Source of the DNA: a virus | Direction: 5' to 3' (one strand) | Length of the DNA stretch: 46,237 bases | IMG/VR virus record: IMGVR_UViG_3300006027_000011 | Coordinates: 1-46,237 of that record | The notes under the pieces: generated by a model | What the model was told of the DNA's origin: nothing | The model's input: only the letters and a program-made list of their open reading frames with translations | Database searches by the model: none | Shown here: positions 10,186-18,881 of the stretch, piece after piece | Numbering within the stretch: position 1 is the stretch's first letter | How the letters are laid out: each line of letters starts with the position of its first letter | Made by a program: the position numbers and the translations under genes

Positions 10186-11228
10186 AAGCAATAATCACAG
10201 GCATTACGGGTCAGGATGGAAGCCATCTTGCAGATTTACTCCTTGAAAAGAATTATGAAGTTGTAGGAGTAACTAGGAGGTGCAGTGTAGACACAACAGA
10301 GAGAATTAAGCATCTACTTGACTTTGATAAATTCAATTTAATCGAGGGAGACATTACAGATGTAAGTAGTGTTATAAATATATTCAAAAATAACGAGAAT
10401 GTAGATGAAGTCTATAATCTAGCGGCACAGTCGCATGTGGCAAGCTCATTTAATCAACCGTCTTTAACTTGGGATATTACTGGCAAAGGATGCATAAATC
10501 TCTTACAGTCTCTAGTAGACCTTGAGATGTTTAGAGTAAAATTCTATCAAGCTTCTTCCAGTGAAATGTTTGGAAGTTCCTACGACATTGATGAACAAGG
10601 AAGGAAATATCAAAATGAACAAACTAAATTTATGCCTAACTCACCTTATGCAATATCTAAGTGCGCTGCTCATTACAGCGTTCGTCTTTTTAGGGACGCT
10701 TACGACTTACATGCTAGTTCTGGTATTCTTTTTAATCACGAAGGACCGAGAAGGGGAGAGAATTTTGTTACGCAGAAAATAGTTAGTTGGATTAAAAATT
10801 ATAAAACTTGGAAAGATAAAGTGTGTGTAGGATCAATTTCTTTTAATGACGACTACATATATTGCGACAGAGATATAGGCAATCGTTTTCCAAAGCTACG
10901 ACTTGGTAATTTAAACGCTTACAGAGATTGGGGCTATGCTGGAGATTATGTAGAAGCAATGTGGCTGATGCTACAACAAGATTACGCAGATGACTATGTT
11001 GTGTGTACAGGAGAAACTCATACTATAGAAGAATTCCTAGACATAGCATTTAATTATTCTGGTATAGATGATTGGAGAAATTACGTAGTGGTTGATCCAA
11101 AATTCTATAGACCTTCAGAAGTAGATTATTTAAGAGGAGACTGTTCTAAGGTTAGAGAAGAACTTGGGTGGAAACCAAGGTACGACTTGGAGGGGTTAAT
11201 TAAACTTATGTTAGATGCCAAACTATAG
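10182..11228 (+). CDS. gmd: GDP-mannose 4,6-dehydratase
   Basis: 348 residues, full length for the family. Rossmann GITGQDG at 7-13 binds NADP; AASSSEMFG-like stretch with Ser127-Glu128 and SPYAISK with Tyr156/Lys160 give the extended-SDR catalytic set; NHEGPRRGENFVTQKI is a GMD hallmark. Converts GDP-D-mannose to GDP-4-keto-6-deoxymannose, precursor of GDP-fucose, GDP-rhamnose and GDP-perosamine. A second enzyme to finish the sugar is not in the window, so the host may supply it. One difference: residues 218-240 contain an insertion-like SISFNDDYIYCDRDIGN. ATGA overlap with the GT6 gene and AAAGGA before the start. Confidence 0.93.
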   Translation: MKAIITGITGQDGSHLADLLLEKNYEVVGVTRRCSVDTTERIKHLLDFDKFNLIEGDITDVSSVINIFKNNENVDEVYNLAAQSHVASSFNQPSLTWDITGKGCINLLQSLVDLEMFRVKFYQASSSEMFGSSYDIDEQGRKYQNEQTKFMPNSPYAISKCAAHYSVRLFRDAYDLHASSGILFNHEGPRRGENFVTQKIVSWIKNYKTWKDKVCVGSISFNDDYIYCDRDIGNRFPKLRLGNLNAYRDWGYAGDYVEAMWLMLQQDYADDYVVCTGETHTIEEFLDIAFNYSGIDDWRNYVVVDPKFYRPSEVDYLRGDCSKVREELGWKPRYDLEGLIKLMLDAKL

Positions 11229-11466
11229 ACTTTCAATAGATTTATCTGATTTACAAAATGATCTAAAAAACTACGTATTAACTGGCGAATACTCAATGCC
11301 TTTTGCTATGTGTTTTATAGAGGCTTCTAATCCAGATACAGCATGTCACGAAGCTATGAAGAGGTTAATGAAAAAAATTATGAGACAAAAGCCAACTTTA
11401 GAAACTAGGATTATATGTAGAAAAATAAGAAAACTTATAAGAGTAGATAAGATAGAGCAATTATGA
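11215..11466 (+). CDS. Hypothetical protein (83 aa)
   Basis: 83 residues (MPNYRLSIDLSDLQNDLKNY...) with a helical middle (SNPDTACHEAMKRLMKKIMR) and a very basic end (ICRKIRKLIRVDKIEQL). Start overlaps the end of gmd by 14 nt, preceded by no clear ribosome site, so translation is probably coupled. Basic charge suggests nucleic-acid contact. Not recognised. Confidence 0.62.
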   Translation: MPNYRLSIDLSDLQNDLKNYVLTGEYSMPFAMCFIEASNPDTACHEAMKRLMKKIMRQKPTLETRIICRKIRKLIRVDKIEQL

Positions 11467-11720
11467 AAAGGAACTACAATGACCCAAATTATAAAAAATT
11501 TAGAACAGAGGTATTAAAAAGAGATAAATTTAAATGCCGTATGCCTAACTGCAAATCGAAAAAAAATTTAAATGTACACCACATACAAACTTGGTCTAAT
11601 GCTTCTGCGTTAAGATACGAACCATCAAATGGAATTACGCTGTGCAAAAAATGTCACCAATCTATAACTGGAAAAGAATCCCACTATCAATTATTTTTTA
11701 GAGAAATTATAAATGGCTAA
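11463..11720 (+). CDS. HNH endonuclease, compact
   Basis: 85 residues, near the minimum for an HNH domain. CRMPNC (25/30) and CKKC (61/64) hold the zinc; NVHHIQTW (His39/40) and EPSNGITLC (Asn56) give the H-N-H catalytic set. The N-terminus is strongly basic (MKRNYNDPNYKKFRTEVLKR). In many phages such a gene beside the terminase helps DNA cutting at packaging; here an ERCC4 nuclease and ClpP-like protein lie between them. Four-base overlap with both neighbours. Confidence 0.85.
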   Translation: MKRNYNDPNYKKFRTEVLKRDKFKCRMPNCKSKKNLNVHHIQTWSNASALRYEPSNGITLCKKCHQSITGKESHYQLFFREIING

Positions 11721-12216
11721 ATATAAACAAGCACCAGAATTTACTGTTATAAAAGACACCCGTGAGCAAGACGGGTACTACTTTAGTAAGTTTAACACAT
11801 GTTCTGGCATGATAGAACATAAACTTGACACTGGAGACTATTCCATACAAGGATTTGAAGATAAAATATGTATAGAAAGAAAAGGATGTGTAGAAGAACT
11901 TGCAATAAACCTTGGTTCTAAGAAACATGCTTTCATGAACGAAATAGAAAGGATGAAAGATTTTCCTCACAAATACTTAGTTTTGGAATTTTCTTTAGAA
12001 GACTTGCTTAAGTTTCCAAAAGAAACTAGAATACCAATAAAGAATAAAGCGTCTGTAAAAATTACTGGTAGATACATGTTAAAATGTTTAGTTGAATTTG
12101 AATTGTATAACGATGTACACGTTTTGTTTTGTGGTAATAAGCATACTGCTTTTTTAGCTGTAAGTAGTATATTTAAAAGGATTAACGAGATGTATACAAT
12201 TGGAAGGAAATCGTAA
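11713..12216 (+). CDS. ERCC4-type nuclease
   Basis: 167 residues. VIKDTREQDGYYF (13-24), LDTGDYSIQGFEDKICIERK (38-57) and KHAFMNEIERMKDFPHKYLV match the ERCC4/XPF nuclease core, whose metal site is built from D-x(n)-ERK. Known members cut branched or flapped DNA; in phages they are thought to process replication intermediates before packaging. There is no helicase or HhH domain, as usual for phage versions. Overlaps HNH by 8 nt. Structure-specific cleavage is inferred from family. Confidence 0.85.
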   Translation: MAKYKQAPEFTVIKDTREQDGYYFSKFNTCSGMIEHKLDTGDYSIQGFEDKICIERKGCVEELAINLGSKKHAFMNEIERMKDFPHKYLVLEFSLEDLLKFPKETRIPIKNKASVKITGRYMLKCLVEFELYNDVHVLFCGNKHTAFLAVSSIFKRINEMYTIGRKS

Positions 12217-12217
12217 T

Positions 12218-12865
12218 ATGATACACGACAAAGATATACTATACGATTTACATAACTATAATGCGAATATAGATAGCAGAGAAATATTTCTACATAATCA
12301 TTATGGTTCTAACGACGAAGATAATCCGGGTGTAGAATACAAGATGTCTAACACATTCTTAAAAAACTTAAGAGCATTAGAATTAAAATCATCTAATCCA
12401 ATTATTATACACATGCAAAGCGTTGGAGGAGAATGGTCTGATGGTATGGCTATATATGATGCTATATCTATGTGTAGATGCCACGTAACAATTATAGCTT
12501 ACGGACAAGCAGAATCTATGAGTAGTATTATTTTTCAATCTGCCGATTCTAGACTTATTACACCAAACACATATTTTATGGCTCACTACGGTTCTACGGG
12601 TGCTAATGGTGAATATTTAAATGTGCAAAACTGGGTAAAGTATGAAAAACACATATGCGATATTATGATGGACATATACTCCAACTCTTGCGTTGATGGT
12701 AAATTCTTCAAAGATAAGTATGGCTCTAAGCCAGAAGTTGACAAGGTTAAAAATTTTCTGTATCGTAAATTAAAATCTGGCGATTGGTATATCACAGCAG
12801 ATGAAGCTGTTTATTATGGTTTCGCAGACGAGGTAATTAATACATGGCAAAAACTGAAAAGCTAA
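12218..12865 (+). CDS. ClpP-like serine protease
   Basis: 215 residues. HMQSVGGEWSDGMAIYDAIS fits the ClpP oxyanion strand and first helix; GQAESMSS carries the nucleophile Ser100, YFMAHYGSTG His123, and SGDWYITADEAVYYGFADEV a candidate Asp189. The His-Asp spacing is longer than in ClpP, owing to an insert. Chosen start at 12218 has AAGGA 9 nt upstream; an in-frame ATG at 12200 overlaps the ERCC4 gene. ClpP-like proteins next to the head module in other phages act as prohead proteases or mature fused proteins; here a second, classical prohead protease follows the portal, so this one must have another target or a shared one. Confidence 0.8.
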   Translation: MIHDKDILYDLHNYNANIDSREIFLHNHYGSNDEDNPGVEYKMSNTFLKNLRALELKSSNPIIIHMQSVGGEWSDGMAIYDAISMCRCHVTIIAYGQAESMSSIIFQSADSRLITPNTYFMAHYGSTGANGEYLNVQNWVKYEKHICDIMMDIYSNSCVDGKFFKDKYGSKPEVDKVKNFLYRKLKSGDWYITADEAVYYGFADEVINTWQKLKS

Positions 12866-14823
12866 AACAAATTGATGAGGCTTGGCTTGGCTTGGACTCT
12901 GTAGATTCGCAGATGTTTAATCCAATGTCTATGTTAAATCCAGACGAAGATGATTTCAATCTTAAACTTGCTTGGCTTATGATTAGGCCAGAGTATTTAT
13001 CTTTTATGTCTTATCATATACTTAATATACAATTACTACCATCTCAGTCTCTTTTCTTAAACGAAGTGTGGCAAAGAAAGTTTCCTATGCTTGTTGCTAG
13101 TCGAGGCTTTGGCAAATCATTTATGCTATCTTTATATGCTATATTGAGAGCTTTGATATTACCTAGACGTAAAATAGTTGTTGTGGGCGCTGCGTTTAGA
13201 CAGTCTAAAGTTTTGTTTGAATACATGGAAACTATCTGGAGAAATTCTCCTATGCTTAGAGATATATGTGATAGTGATAGTGGTCCACGTAGAGATACAG
13301 ACAGGTGTACATTAAGATTAAATGACAGCACAGTAACATGCTTACCTCTTGGCGATGGGCAGAAAATTAGAGGCCAGCGAGCTAATGATATTATTGCTGA
13401 TGAATTTGCGTCTATACCTAGAGAAATATTTGAAAATGTTGTAGCTGGTTTTGCAGCAGTAAGTTCTGATCCGGTAGCAAACGTAAAAAGAGTAGCAGCA
13501 GAAAAAAAAGCAAAAGAATTAGGACTGACACTAGAGGAAGAACAGAAAGAACAAAGTAAAGACAATCAAATTGTTTTATCAGGAACCGCTTATTACGATT
13601 TTAATCATTTCGCCACTTATTGGAAAAAGTGGAAGTCTATAATAAAAAGCCGTGGACAACTATCTAAACTAAAAGAAATTTTTGGCGAAGAACCTCCAGA
13701 AGATTTTGATTGGACGCAATACTCTATCATACGTATGCCCTACGAATTATTGCCTAAAGGATTTATGGATTCCGATCAAGTCGCTAGGTCTAAAGCTACT
13801 GTCCATACTGGTATATATCAAATGGAGTACGGTGCTTGTTTTACAACAGACTCTCAAGGTTTCTTTAAACGCTCTTTGATAGAATCATGCGTCGTCAATG
13901 ACAAGGAAACAATTAAAGATCGGCAAGGTAATGACATAATATTTCAAGCTCAGTTAAAAGGTCAAAAAGATAAAAAATATATATTTGGTGTTGACCCTGC
14001 ATCAGAAGTAGATAATTTTAGCATTGTAGTATTAGAAGTAAATTCTGACTATAGAAATATAGTACATTGCTGGACTACGACAAGAACAGAACATAAGGAA
14101 AAAGTTAAAAAAGGTTATGCTAATGAAACAGATTTTTATTCATACTGTGCTAGAAAAATTAGAGATTTAATGAAATTGTTTCCATGTATACACATAGCTT
14201 TAGACGCACAAGGTGGCGGTATAGCTGTTATGGAAGCTTTGCATGACAAAGATAAGGTTCAAGAAGGAGAACACCTTATATGGCCCACTATAGATGACGA
14301 CAAAGAAAAAGATACTGACGGCGAACGTGGCTTACATATATTAGATATGTGTCAATTTGCCAAGTATGATTGGCTAGCCGAGGCAAATCACGGGATGAGA
14401 AAAGACTTTGAAGATAAAGTATTACTTTTTCCATTCTTTGATCCTGTCAGTATAGCTATATCTGAACACGAAGATAATATGAAAAATAGAATATATGACA
14501 CACTAGAAGAATGTGTTACAGATATTGAAGAATTAAAAAATGAATTATCTATGATACAGATTACCCAAACAACTAGCGGTAGGGACAGGTGGGATACCCC
14601 AGAGGTTGTTATAGGAACTGGACGTAAAAAGAAATTACGTAAAGATAGGTATTCGGCTTTGTTAATGGCTAACATGGCTGCTAGAACTTTAGGGAGAATG
14701 CCTACTGTTGCACAACCCTCATTTTACGGAGGTTTTGCAACTGGTGGACATTCTAGCAAAAAAGATGAGAAGATGTACACCGCTCCTGCTTGGTTTGAAG
14801 ATGGCATGAAAAACGTGTATTAA
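12844..14823 (+). CDS. terL: Terminase large subunit
   Basis: 659 residues, full length. ATPase: Walker A SRGFGKS (86-92), Walker B NDIIADE (181-187) and coupling motif SGTAYYD near 246-252. RNase H-like nuclease: FGVDPASE (Asp384) and HIALDAQGGG (Asp454), with the third acid expected near DKVLLFPFFDP or later. It cuts concatemers and pumps DNA through the portal. GAGGT precedes the start; 22-nt overlap with the ClpP-like gene. The insert RVAAEKKAKELGLTLEEEQK after the ATPase core is a charged helix. Nothing looks broken. Confidence 0.96.
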   Translation: MAKTEKLKQIDEAWLGLDSVDSQMFNPMSMLNPDEDDFNLKLAWLMIRPEYLSFMSYHILNIQLLPSQSLFLNEVWQRKFPMLVASRGFGKSFMLSLYAILRALILPRRKIVVVGAAFRQSKVLFEYMETIWRNSPMLRDICDSDSGPRRDTDRCTLRLNDSTVTCLPLGDGQKIRGQRANDIIADEFASIPREIFENVVAGFAAVSSDPVANVKRVAAEKKAKELGLTLEEEQKEQSKDNQIVLSGTAYYDFNHFATYWKKWKSIIKSRGQLSKLKEIFGEEPPEDFDWTQYSIIRMPYELLPKGFMDSDQVARSKATVHTGIYQMEYGACFTTDSQGFFKRSLIESCVVNDKETIKDRQGNDIIFQAQLKGQKDKKYIFGVDPASEVDNFSIVVLEVNSDYRNIVHCWTTTRTEHKEKVKKGYANETDFYSYCARKIRDLMKLFPCIHIALDAQGGGIAVMEALHDKDKVQEGEHLIWPTIDDDKEKDTDGERGLHILDMCQFAKYDWLAEANHGMRKDFEDKVLLFPFFDPVSIAISEHEDNMKNRIYDTLEECVTDIEELKNELSMIQITQTTSGRDRWDTPEVVIGTGRKKKLRKDRYSALLMANMAARTLGRMPTVAQPSFYGGFATGGHSSKKDEKMYTAPAWFEDGMKNVY

Positions 14824-14827
14824 TTAG

Positions 14828-14833
14828 TATAAT
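14828..14833 (+). promoter_or_regulatory. Rightward -10-like box, site 2
   Basis: TATAAT in TTAATTAGTATAATCC, 5 bp past the terminase stop and 28 nt before the portal start. No -35 at normal spacing. Shares the GTATAAT core with site 1. Confidence 0.45.
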
Positions 14834-14860
14834 CCAATTACATTCCAATTGAGGTAAATA

Positions 14861-16891
14861 ATGAGCGACGACATGATTACTTGGTCAGACGACGACTCTC
14901 AAAGCAAAACAGATGCCATGTCTAAAATGTCAGATAGCGTAGAGGCTTATGCTGGCTTAGGCAAGACTCAAGGTAGTACTTATAGACATTTTATAGATAT
15001 CGAGCCAAACCGCTCAGTAAGACCCGGATTTAACGCTAATGATTATTATGCATTTCGTCCCGGCGAAGCAGTTCCTAATCAGCAGCGTAAGATTATTAAA
15101 ATGTGCATGGACGCATATGATAAAGTTGGAATCATTCGTAACATTATTGATTTGATGGGTGATTTTGGCAGTCAAGGTATTAACATCGTACACCGCGATA
15201 AAAGCGTTGAAAAGTTCTATCAACAATGGTTTAGAAATGTAAACGGTAAGGAAAGATCTGAAAGGTTCCTAAACAATCTGTATAAAGCTGGAAACGTAAT
15301 TATTTATCGTAGCTATGCTAAAGTTACTCCTCAACTTAATAACTACATGAAAGCTTTGTCTTCAGACATTAAAGTAGAAGTGCCTAACTTAACTAAGAAC
15401 GAAATACCGTGGCGTTATAATTTCTTTAACCCCTTGACTGTCAAAAATCAAGACGGAAACTTGTCTTTATTCATGGGATATAAAAACCATTCAATAACTA
15501 CTAACTCTTTCTTTGATAAATTTAAGGCTGGAGACATACCAAACCACGTTTTGGAAACGCTACCACCAAATGTCAAACAAAGTCTAATTCGTGGAGAAAA
15601 GGAAATACCTTTAGATCCAGAACGACTTAGCATGTTTTATTATAAAAAAGATGATTGGCGACAATGGGCTAATCCAATGATATACGCTATTCTTGATGAT
15701 ATTATTATGCTTGAAAAAATGAGACTAGCAGATCTTTCTGCCCTTGACGGAGCCATTTCTAATATTAGATTATGGACTTTAGGTAGTCTTGATCATAAGA
15801 TTCTTCCCAATAAAGCCGCTATAAATAAGTTGCGTGATATTCTAGCTAGTAATGTGGGTGGCGGTACAATGGAATTGGTTTGGGGTCCAGAGCTTTCATT
15901 CCAAGAATCTAGCACAGATGTTCATAAGTTTTTAGGATCAGAAAAATATACTTCTGTTCTTAACGCTATTTACGCTGGTCTTGGAGTTCCTCCTACGCTT
16001 ACTGGGATGGCTGGAAATGGCGGTGGATTTACTAACAACTTTATATCATTAAAAACATTAGTAGAAAGACTACAATATGGTAGAGATAGATTAGTCAAAT
16101 TCTGGGAAAAGGAACTGGAGATTGTACGAAAGGCTATGGGCTTTAGGTATAAAGCTCACATACAGTTTGATCAAATGACCCTATCTGACGAAGCCTCTGA
16201 AAAGAACCTTCTCATTCAACTCGCTGATAGGGATATTATCAGTCATGAAACTCTTCTTGAGAGATTTAAAGAGATTCCTCAAATTGAAAATATTAGGATC
16301 AAACGCGAACTTGACAAGAGAGATAGTGCTGGACCTCCCAAGGCAAGCCCTTATCACAATCCTAACCATGATCAAGACATAGAGAAAATGGATAAACAGG
16401 GGCAGATTAATTTAAAACAAGAAAAAGAAAAACAAAAATCTGTTAAACGTAATACCAATACAGACATTAAAGATAATGGTAGACCACCAAATAGTCTGGA
16501 TAATGGACCAAGAAAGAAACGTGTTGAAAAACCAAGATCAAAGCCATCAGTCGCAGAATGCTTTGTGTATGCGGAAGAGTCTTGGTCTAAAATATCAGAA
16601 GTTATTACAAAAGCTTTTCTTGAAGTTAATCAAAAGAAGAACATGAGACAGCTAACCAAGGCTCAGTTTGCTGATTTAGAAAAATTAAAACTAGATATAT
16701 TTACTAATTTTGAAATTGGTGATGATGTTTCTGAAGCTACTATTTATGAGTCGTTAAAAAACAATGTTAAAGCTCCTCAAAAGTTAACAAAAGATCTTGA
16801 AAACAAAAATGTAAACATTGAAAGTATGAATATAGATACGTACAGAAAATATGTAATTGGCTCATATATTGACCACAAAATGCACGATTAA
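14861..16891 (+). CDS. Portal protein
   Basis: 676 residues. After a Ser/Asp-rich N-terminus, VPNQQRKIIKMCMDAYDKVG and IIRNIIDLMGDFGSQG are typical of the portal clip/stem entry, NLYKAGNVIIYRSYAKV matches the conserved core strand, and TGMAGNGGGFTNNF with RLQYGRDRLVKFWEKELE forms the wing-to-stem helix. It makes the dodecameric head-tail channel and docks the terminase. The C-terminal 180 residues (NPNHDQDIEKMDKQGQINLK, then PSVAECFVYAEESWSKISEV) look like a separate helical extension. TTGAGGT lies 7 nt before the start. Confidence 0.93.
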   Translation: MSDDMITWSDDDSQSKTDAMSKMSDSVEAYAGLGKTQGSTYRHFIDIEPNRSVRPGFNANDYYAFRPGEAVPNQQRKIIKMCMDAYDKVGIIRNIIDLMGDFGSQGINIVHRDKSVEKFYQQWFRNVNGKERSERFLNNLYKAGNVIIYRSYAKVTPQLNNYMKALSSDIKVEVPNLTKNEIPWRYNFFNPLTVKNQDGNLSLFMGYKNHSITTNSFFDKFKAGDIPNHVLETLPPNVKQSLIRGEKEIPLDPERLSMFYYKKDDWRQWANPMIYAILDDIIMLEKMRLADLSALDGAISNIRLWTLGSLDHKILPNKAAINKLRDILASNVGGGTMELVWGPELSFQESSTDVHKFLGSEKYTSVLNAIYAGLGVPPTLTGMAGNGGGFTNNFISLKTLVERLQYGRDRLVKFWEKELEIVRKAMGFRYKAHIQFDQMTLSDEASEKNLLIQLADRDIISHETLLERFKEIPQIENIRIKRELDKRDSAGPPKASPYHNPNHDQDIEKMDKQGQINLKQEKEKQKSVKRNTNTDIKDNGRPPNSLDNGPRKKRVEKPRSKPSVAECFVYAEESWSKISEVITKAFLEVNQKKNMRQLTKAQFADLEKLKLDIFTNFEIGDDVSEATIYESLKNNVKAPQKLTKDLENKNVNIESMNIDTYRKYVIGSYIDHKMHD

Positions 16892-16912
16892 TGATATTTT
16901 TGTTATTTTGTG

Positions 16913-16918
16913 TATAAT
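16913..16918 (+). promoter_or_regulatory. Rightward -10-like box, site 3
   Basis: TATAAT in TTATTTTGTGTATAATGTTG, 18 nt before the prohead protease start. Shares GTGTATAAT with site 1 and also lacks a -35. Confidence 0.45.
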
Positions 16919-16935
16919 GTTGTTGAGGAGTAATA

Positions 16936-18384
16936 ATGAAAATATATCCACAAGAAATATCTGATGGCGTAGCTGATCTCGTGCAGTCTAGTGCGAGTTT
17001 AGCGTACTGCGCGCCTGCAATCCTATGTACAGGTGGTGATGCAGAAACTATTGCTTTTGCTGAAAAAGTAAAAGCGGAAAGCGCTAACCCCAAACAACTT
17101 GATTTATATTATATAAAGTCAATTTTGGTATCTACGGGTTGGAATAAGAACGACGATGTTTTTACTCCAGAAGCTACATTTGCAGCTAGAAATACACCAG
17201 AGGATAAACAATTCAATTTTATGCATAACGAAAATGACATTATTGGTCATATAACTGGTAGTTATGTAGTAGACAAAGAAGGTAATAAGGTAGAAGCTGA
17301 AGAAGCTCCCAAAGACTTTGATATTATCTCAGAAGCAGTTCTCTACAATAGCTGGACAGATCCAGAAAATAGAGAAAGAATGAAACAAATTATAGCCGAG
17401 ATAGAAGATGGCAAATGGTTCGTTTCTATGGAATGCTTGTTTGCTGGTTTTGATTATGCTCTTACGGATGAGTATGGAAAAGCTAGCATCTTGCATAGAA
17501 ATGAGGGTTCCGCATTTTTAACAAAACATTTAAGAGCGTATGGTGGCACAGGTGAGTACGAAGGCAGGAAGATTGGTCGCTCTTTACAAAACATTTCTTT
17601 TTCAGGAAAAGGTTTGGTTTCCAAGCCTGCTAATCCTAGAAGTGTAATTTTGGATGCTAGCAGGGCTAGTTCAAACAGTGTTAACGAAGATTTATTAACT
17701 TTAGGAGGCTCAGATATGAGTGATACTAATGTGTTAGAAAAGCAGCTTGCTGAAGTTCGTAGTGAGCTAGCATCTGCTAAAGAAGAGTGCGTTACTCTTC
17801 AAGCTTCGCTGGACGAAGCAACTTCAAAAGAACATACCGAAGCGGTCGCAAAGCTTGAAAGTGACATTGTTGCACAAGCTGAAGCAATTAAGACTCTTGA
17901 AGAGTCTGTCACGGCTAAGGATGCTGCAATTACTGAACTTCAAGAAAGTCTTGAAGCTAAGAATAACGAGTTCATCGAAAAGATGAAAGAAATGAAGAAA
18001 ATGAAGGACGAGAAAAAAGCCGAATCTCGTAAGGCTTCATTGGTTGAAGCTGGTTTTGAAGCTGATGAAGCTGAAGAATCACTTGTAGCTTATGACGCTC
18101 TTGACGACGACTCTTTCGACACTCTTGTAGCTTTAATGAAAAAGAAGTATGGCAAGATGGAAAAGAAAGAAGACGAAGAAGCAAAGATGGAAAAACCAAA
18201 AGCTGAAGAAGCAGAAGAAGTAGAAGCTGAAGAAGCTGAAGCAGAAGTCGCTGCTGAAGAAGCTCTAGAAGAAGTAGAAACAACTGAAGCTACTTTAGTT
18301 GATGCTTCTGATGAAAATCAAGAACTAGAAGCCACAAGAGCGAGTGTCGCTGAATGGCTCGAAAACAACGTACTTAGCAAATAA
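16936..18384 (+). CDS. Prohead protease fused to scaffold
   Basis: 482 residues. The first ~240 form a serine protease of the herpesvirus assemblin/phage prohead type: STGWNKNDDVFTPEA (67-80), FMHNENDIIGH with His97 (or His105), and WFVSMECLF with Ser164. Then comes a linker (LTLGGSDMSD) and a long acidic coiled-coil scaffold rich in Glu/Ala/Lys (residues 261-450, e.g. LEKQLAEVRSELASAKEECV) ending LENNVLSK. The scaffold shapes the procapsid and is then removed by the protease. GAGGAG precedes the start. An internal ribosome site at 17703 makes the scaffold alone. Confidence 0.86.
   Translation: MKIYPQEISDGVADLVQSSASLAYCAPAILCTGGDAETIAFAEKVKAESANPKQLDLYYIKSILVSTGWNKNDDVFTPEATFAARNTPEDKQFNFMHNENDIIGHITGSYVVDKEGNKVEAEEAPKDFDIISEAVLYNSWTDPENRERMKQIIAEIEDGKWFVSMECLFAGFDYALTDEYGKASILHRNEGSAFLTKHLRAYGGTGEYEGRKIGRSLQNISFSGKGLVSKPANPRSVILDASRASSNSVNEDLLTLGGSDMSDTNVLEKQLAEVRSELASAKEECVTLQASLDEATSKEHTEAVAKLESDIVAQAEAIKTLEESVTAKDAAITELQESLEAKNNEFIEKMKEMKKMKDEKKAESRKASLVEAGFEADEAEESLVAYDALDDDSFDTLVALMKKKYGKMEKKEDEEAKMEKPKAEEAEEVEAEEAEAEVAAEEALEEVETTEATLVDASDENQELEATRASVAEWLENNVLSK
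17716..18384 (+). CDS. Scaffold protein from an internal in-frame start
   Basis: A perfect AGGAGG (17703-17708) stands 7 nt before an in-frame ATG, codon 261 of the protease gene. Translation here yields 222 residues (MSDTNVLEKQLAEVRSELAS...), exactly the coiled-coil scaffold without the protease. This is the organisation of the lambda C/Nu3 pair and of several HK97-like phages. The start sits at a natural domain border. The product should be made in excess over the fusion and built into the procapsid core. Confidence 0.75.
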   Translation: MSDTNVLEKQLAEVRSELASAKEECVTLQASLDEATSKEHTEAVAKLESDIVAQAEAIKTLEESVTAKDAAITELQESLEAKNNEFIEKMKEMKKMKDEKKAESRKASLVEAGFEADEAEESLVAYDALDDDSFDTLVALMKKKYGKMEKKEDEEAKMEKPKAEEAEEVEAEEAEAEVAAEEALEEVETTEATLVDASDENQELEATRASVAEWLENNVLSK

Positions 18385-18404
18385 TTTTAAAGGAGAAAAT
18401 AATT

Positions 18405-18854
18405 ATGGCTTTAAAATCAGATAGATATGAACTTCAGACTGATATCAGCTTTTTCTACAACGCTGGCACAGCCACTCGCGGATGTGTTGTCGTTCATGAT
18501 ACAGCTGGATCAGGCGCTGCAATGGATCAGGGTGTAAACCTTGTGAAGAAGCATACGGCTGGCGTTCCAGTTGGTGTCCTTCTTAACGACGTAGTTAATA
18601 AGGATCTCACCCGTACTCATCTTAATCAACATAAGGATGAAGTACAAAAGGGTGGTAAAGTAACTGTCCTTCGTAAAGGTTACGTTGTAACTGACGCGAT
18701 TGACACAACACAAACTCCCGTTGCCGGTTCTGGCGCATACGCAAGTACTGGTACTGCTGGTAACTTCGGCATGGTGGGAACTTATCAAGTCGGTCGTTTC
18801 CTGTCCGCTAAGGACGAGGATGGTTACGCAAAAGTCGAAGTTAACCTTCCCTGA
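18405..18854 (+). CDS. Head decoration protein
   Basis: 149 residues. MALKSDRYELQTDISFFYNA, ATRGCVVVHDTAGSG, VPVGVLLNDVVNKDLTR, VTVLRKGYVVTDAI and VGRFLSAKDEDGYAKVEVNL match the DUF2190-like capsid-cement layout: short strands with Gly-rich turns. It should bind the outside of the expanded capsid. AAAGGAG lies about 11 nt before the start. Lies between scaffold and capsid genes, as expected. Codon use is more biased towards GC-ending codons than in the adhesins, as for highly expressed genes. Confidence 0.82.
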   Translation: MALKSDRYELQTDISFFYNAGTATRGCVVVHDTAGSGAAMDQGVNLVKKHTAGVPVGVLLNDVVNKDLTRTHLNQHKDEVQKGGKVTVLRKGYVVTDAIDTTQTPVAGSGAYASTGTAGNFGMVGTYQVGRFLSAKDEDGYAKVEVNLP

Positions 18855-18881
18855 ACATAACACATAAAGGAGAATTATAAT

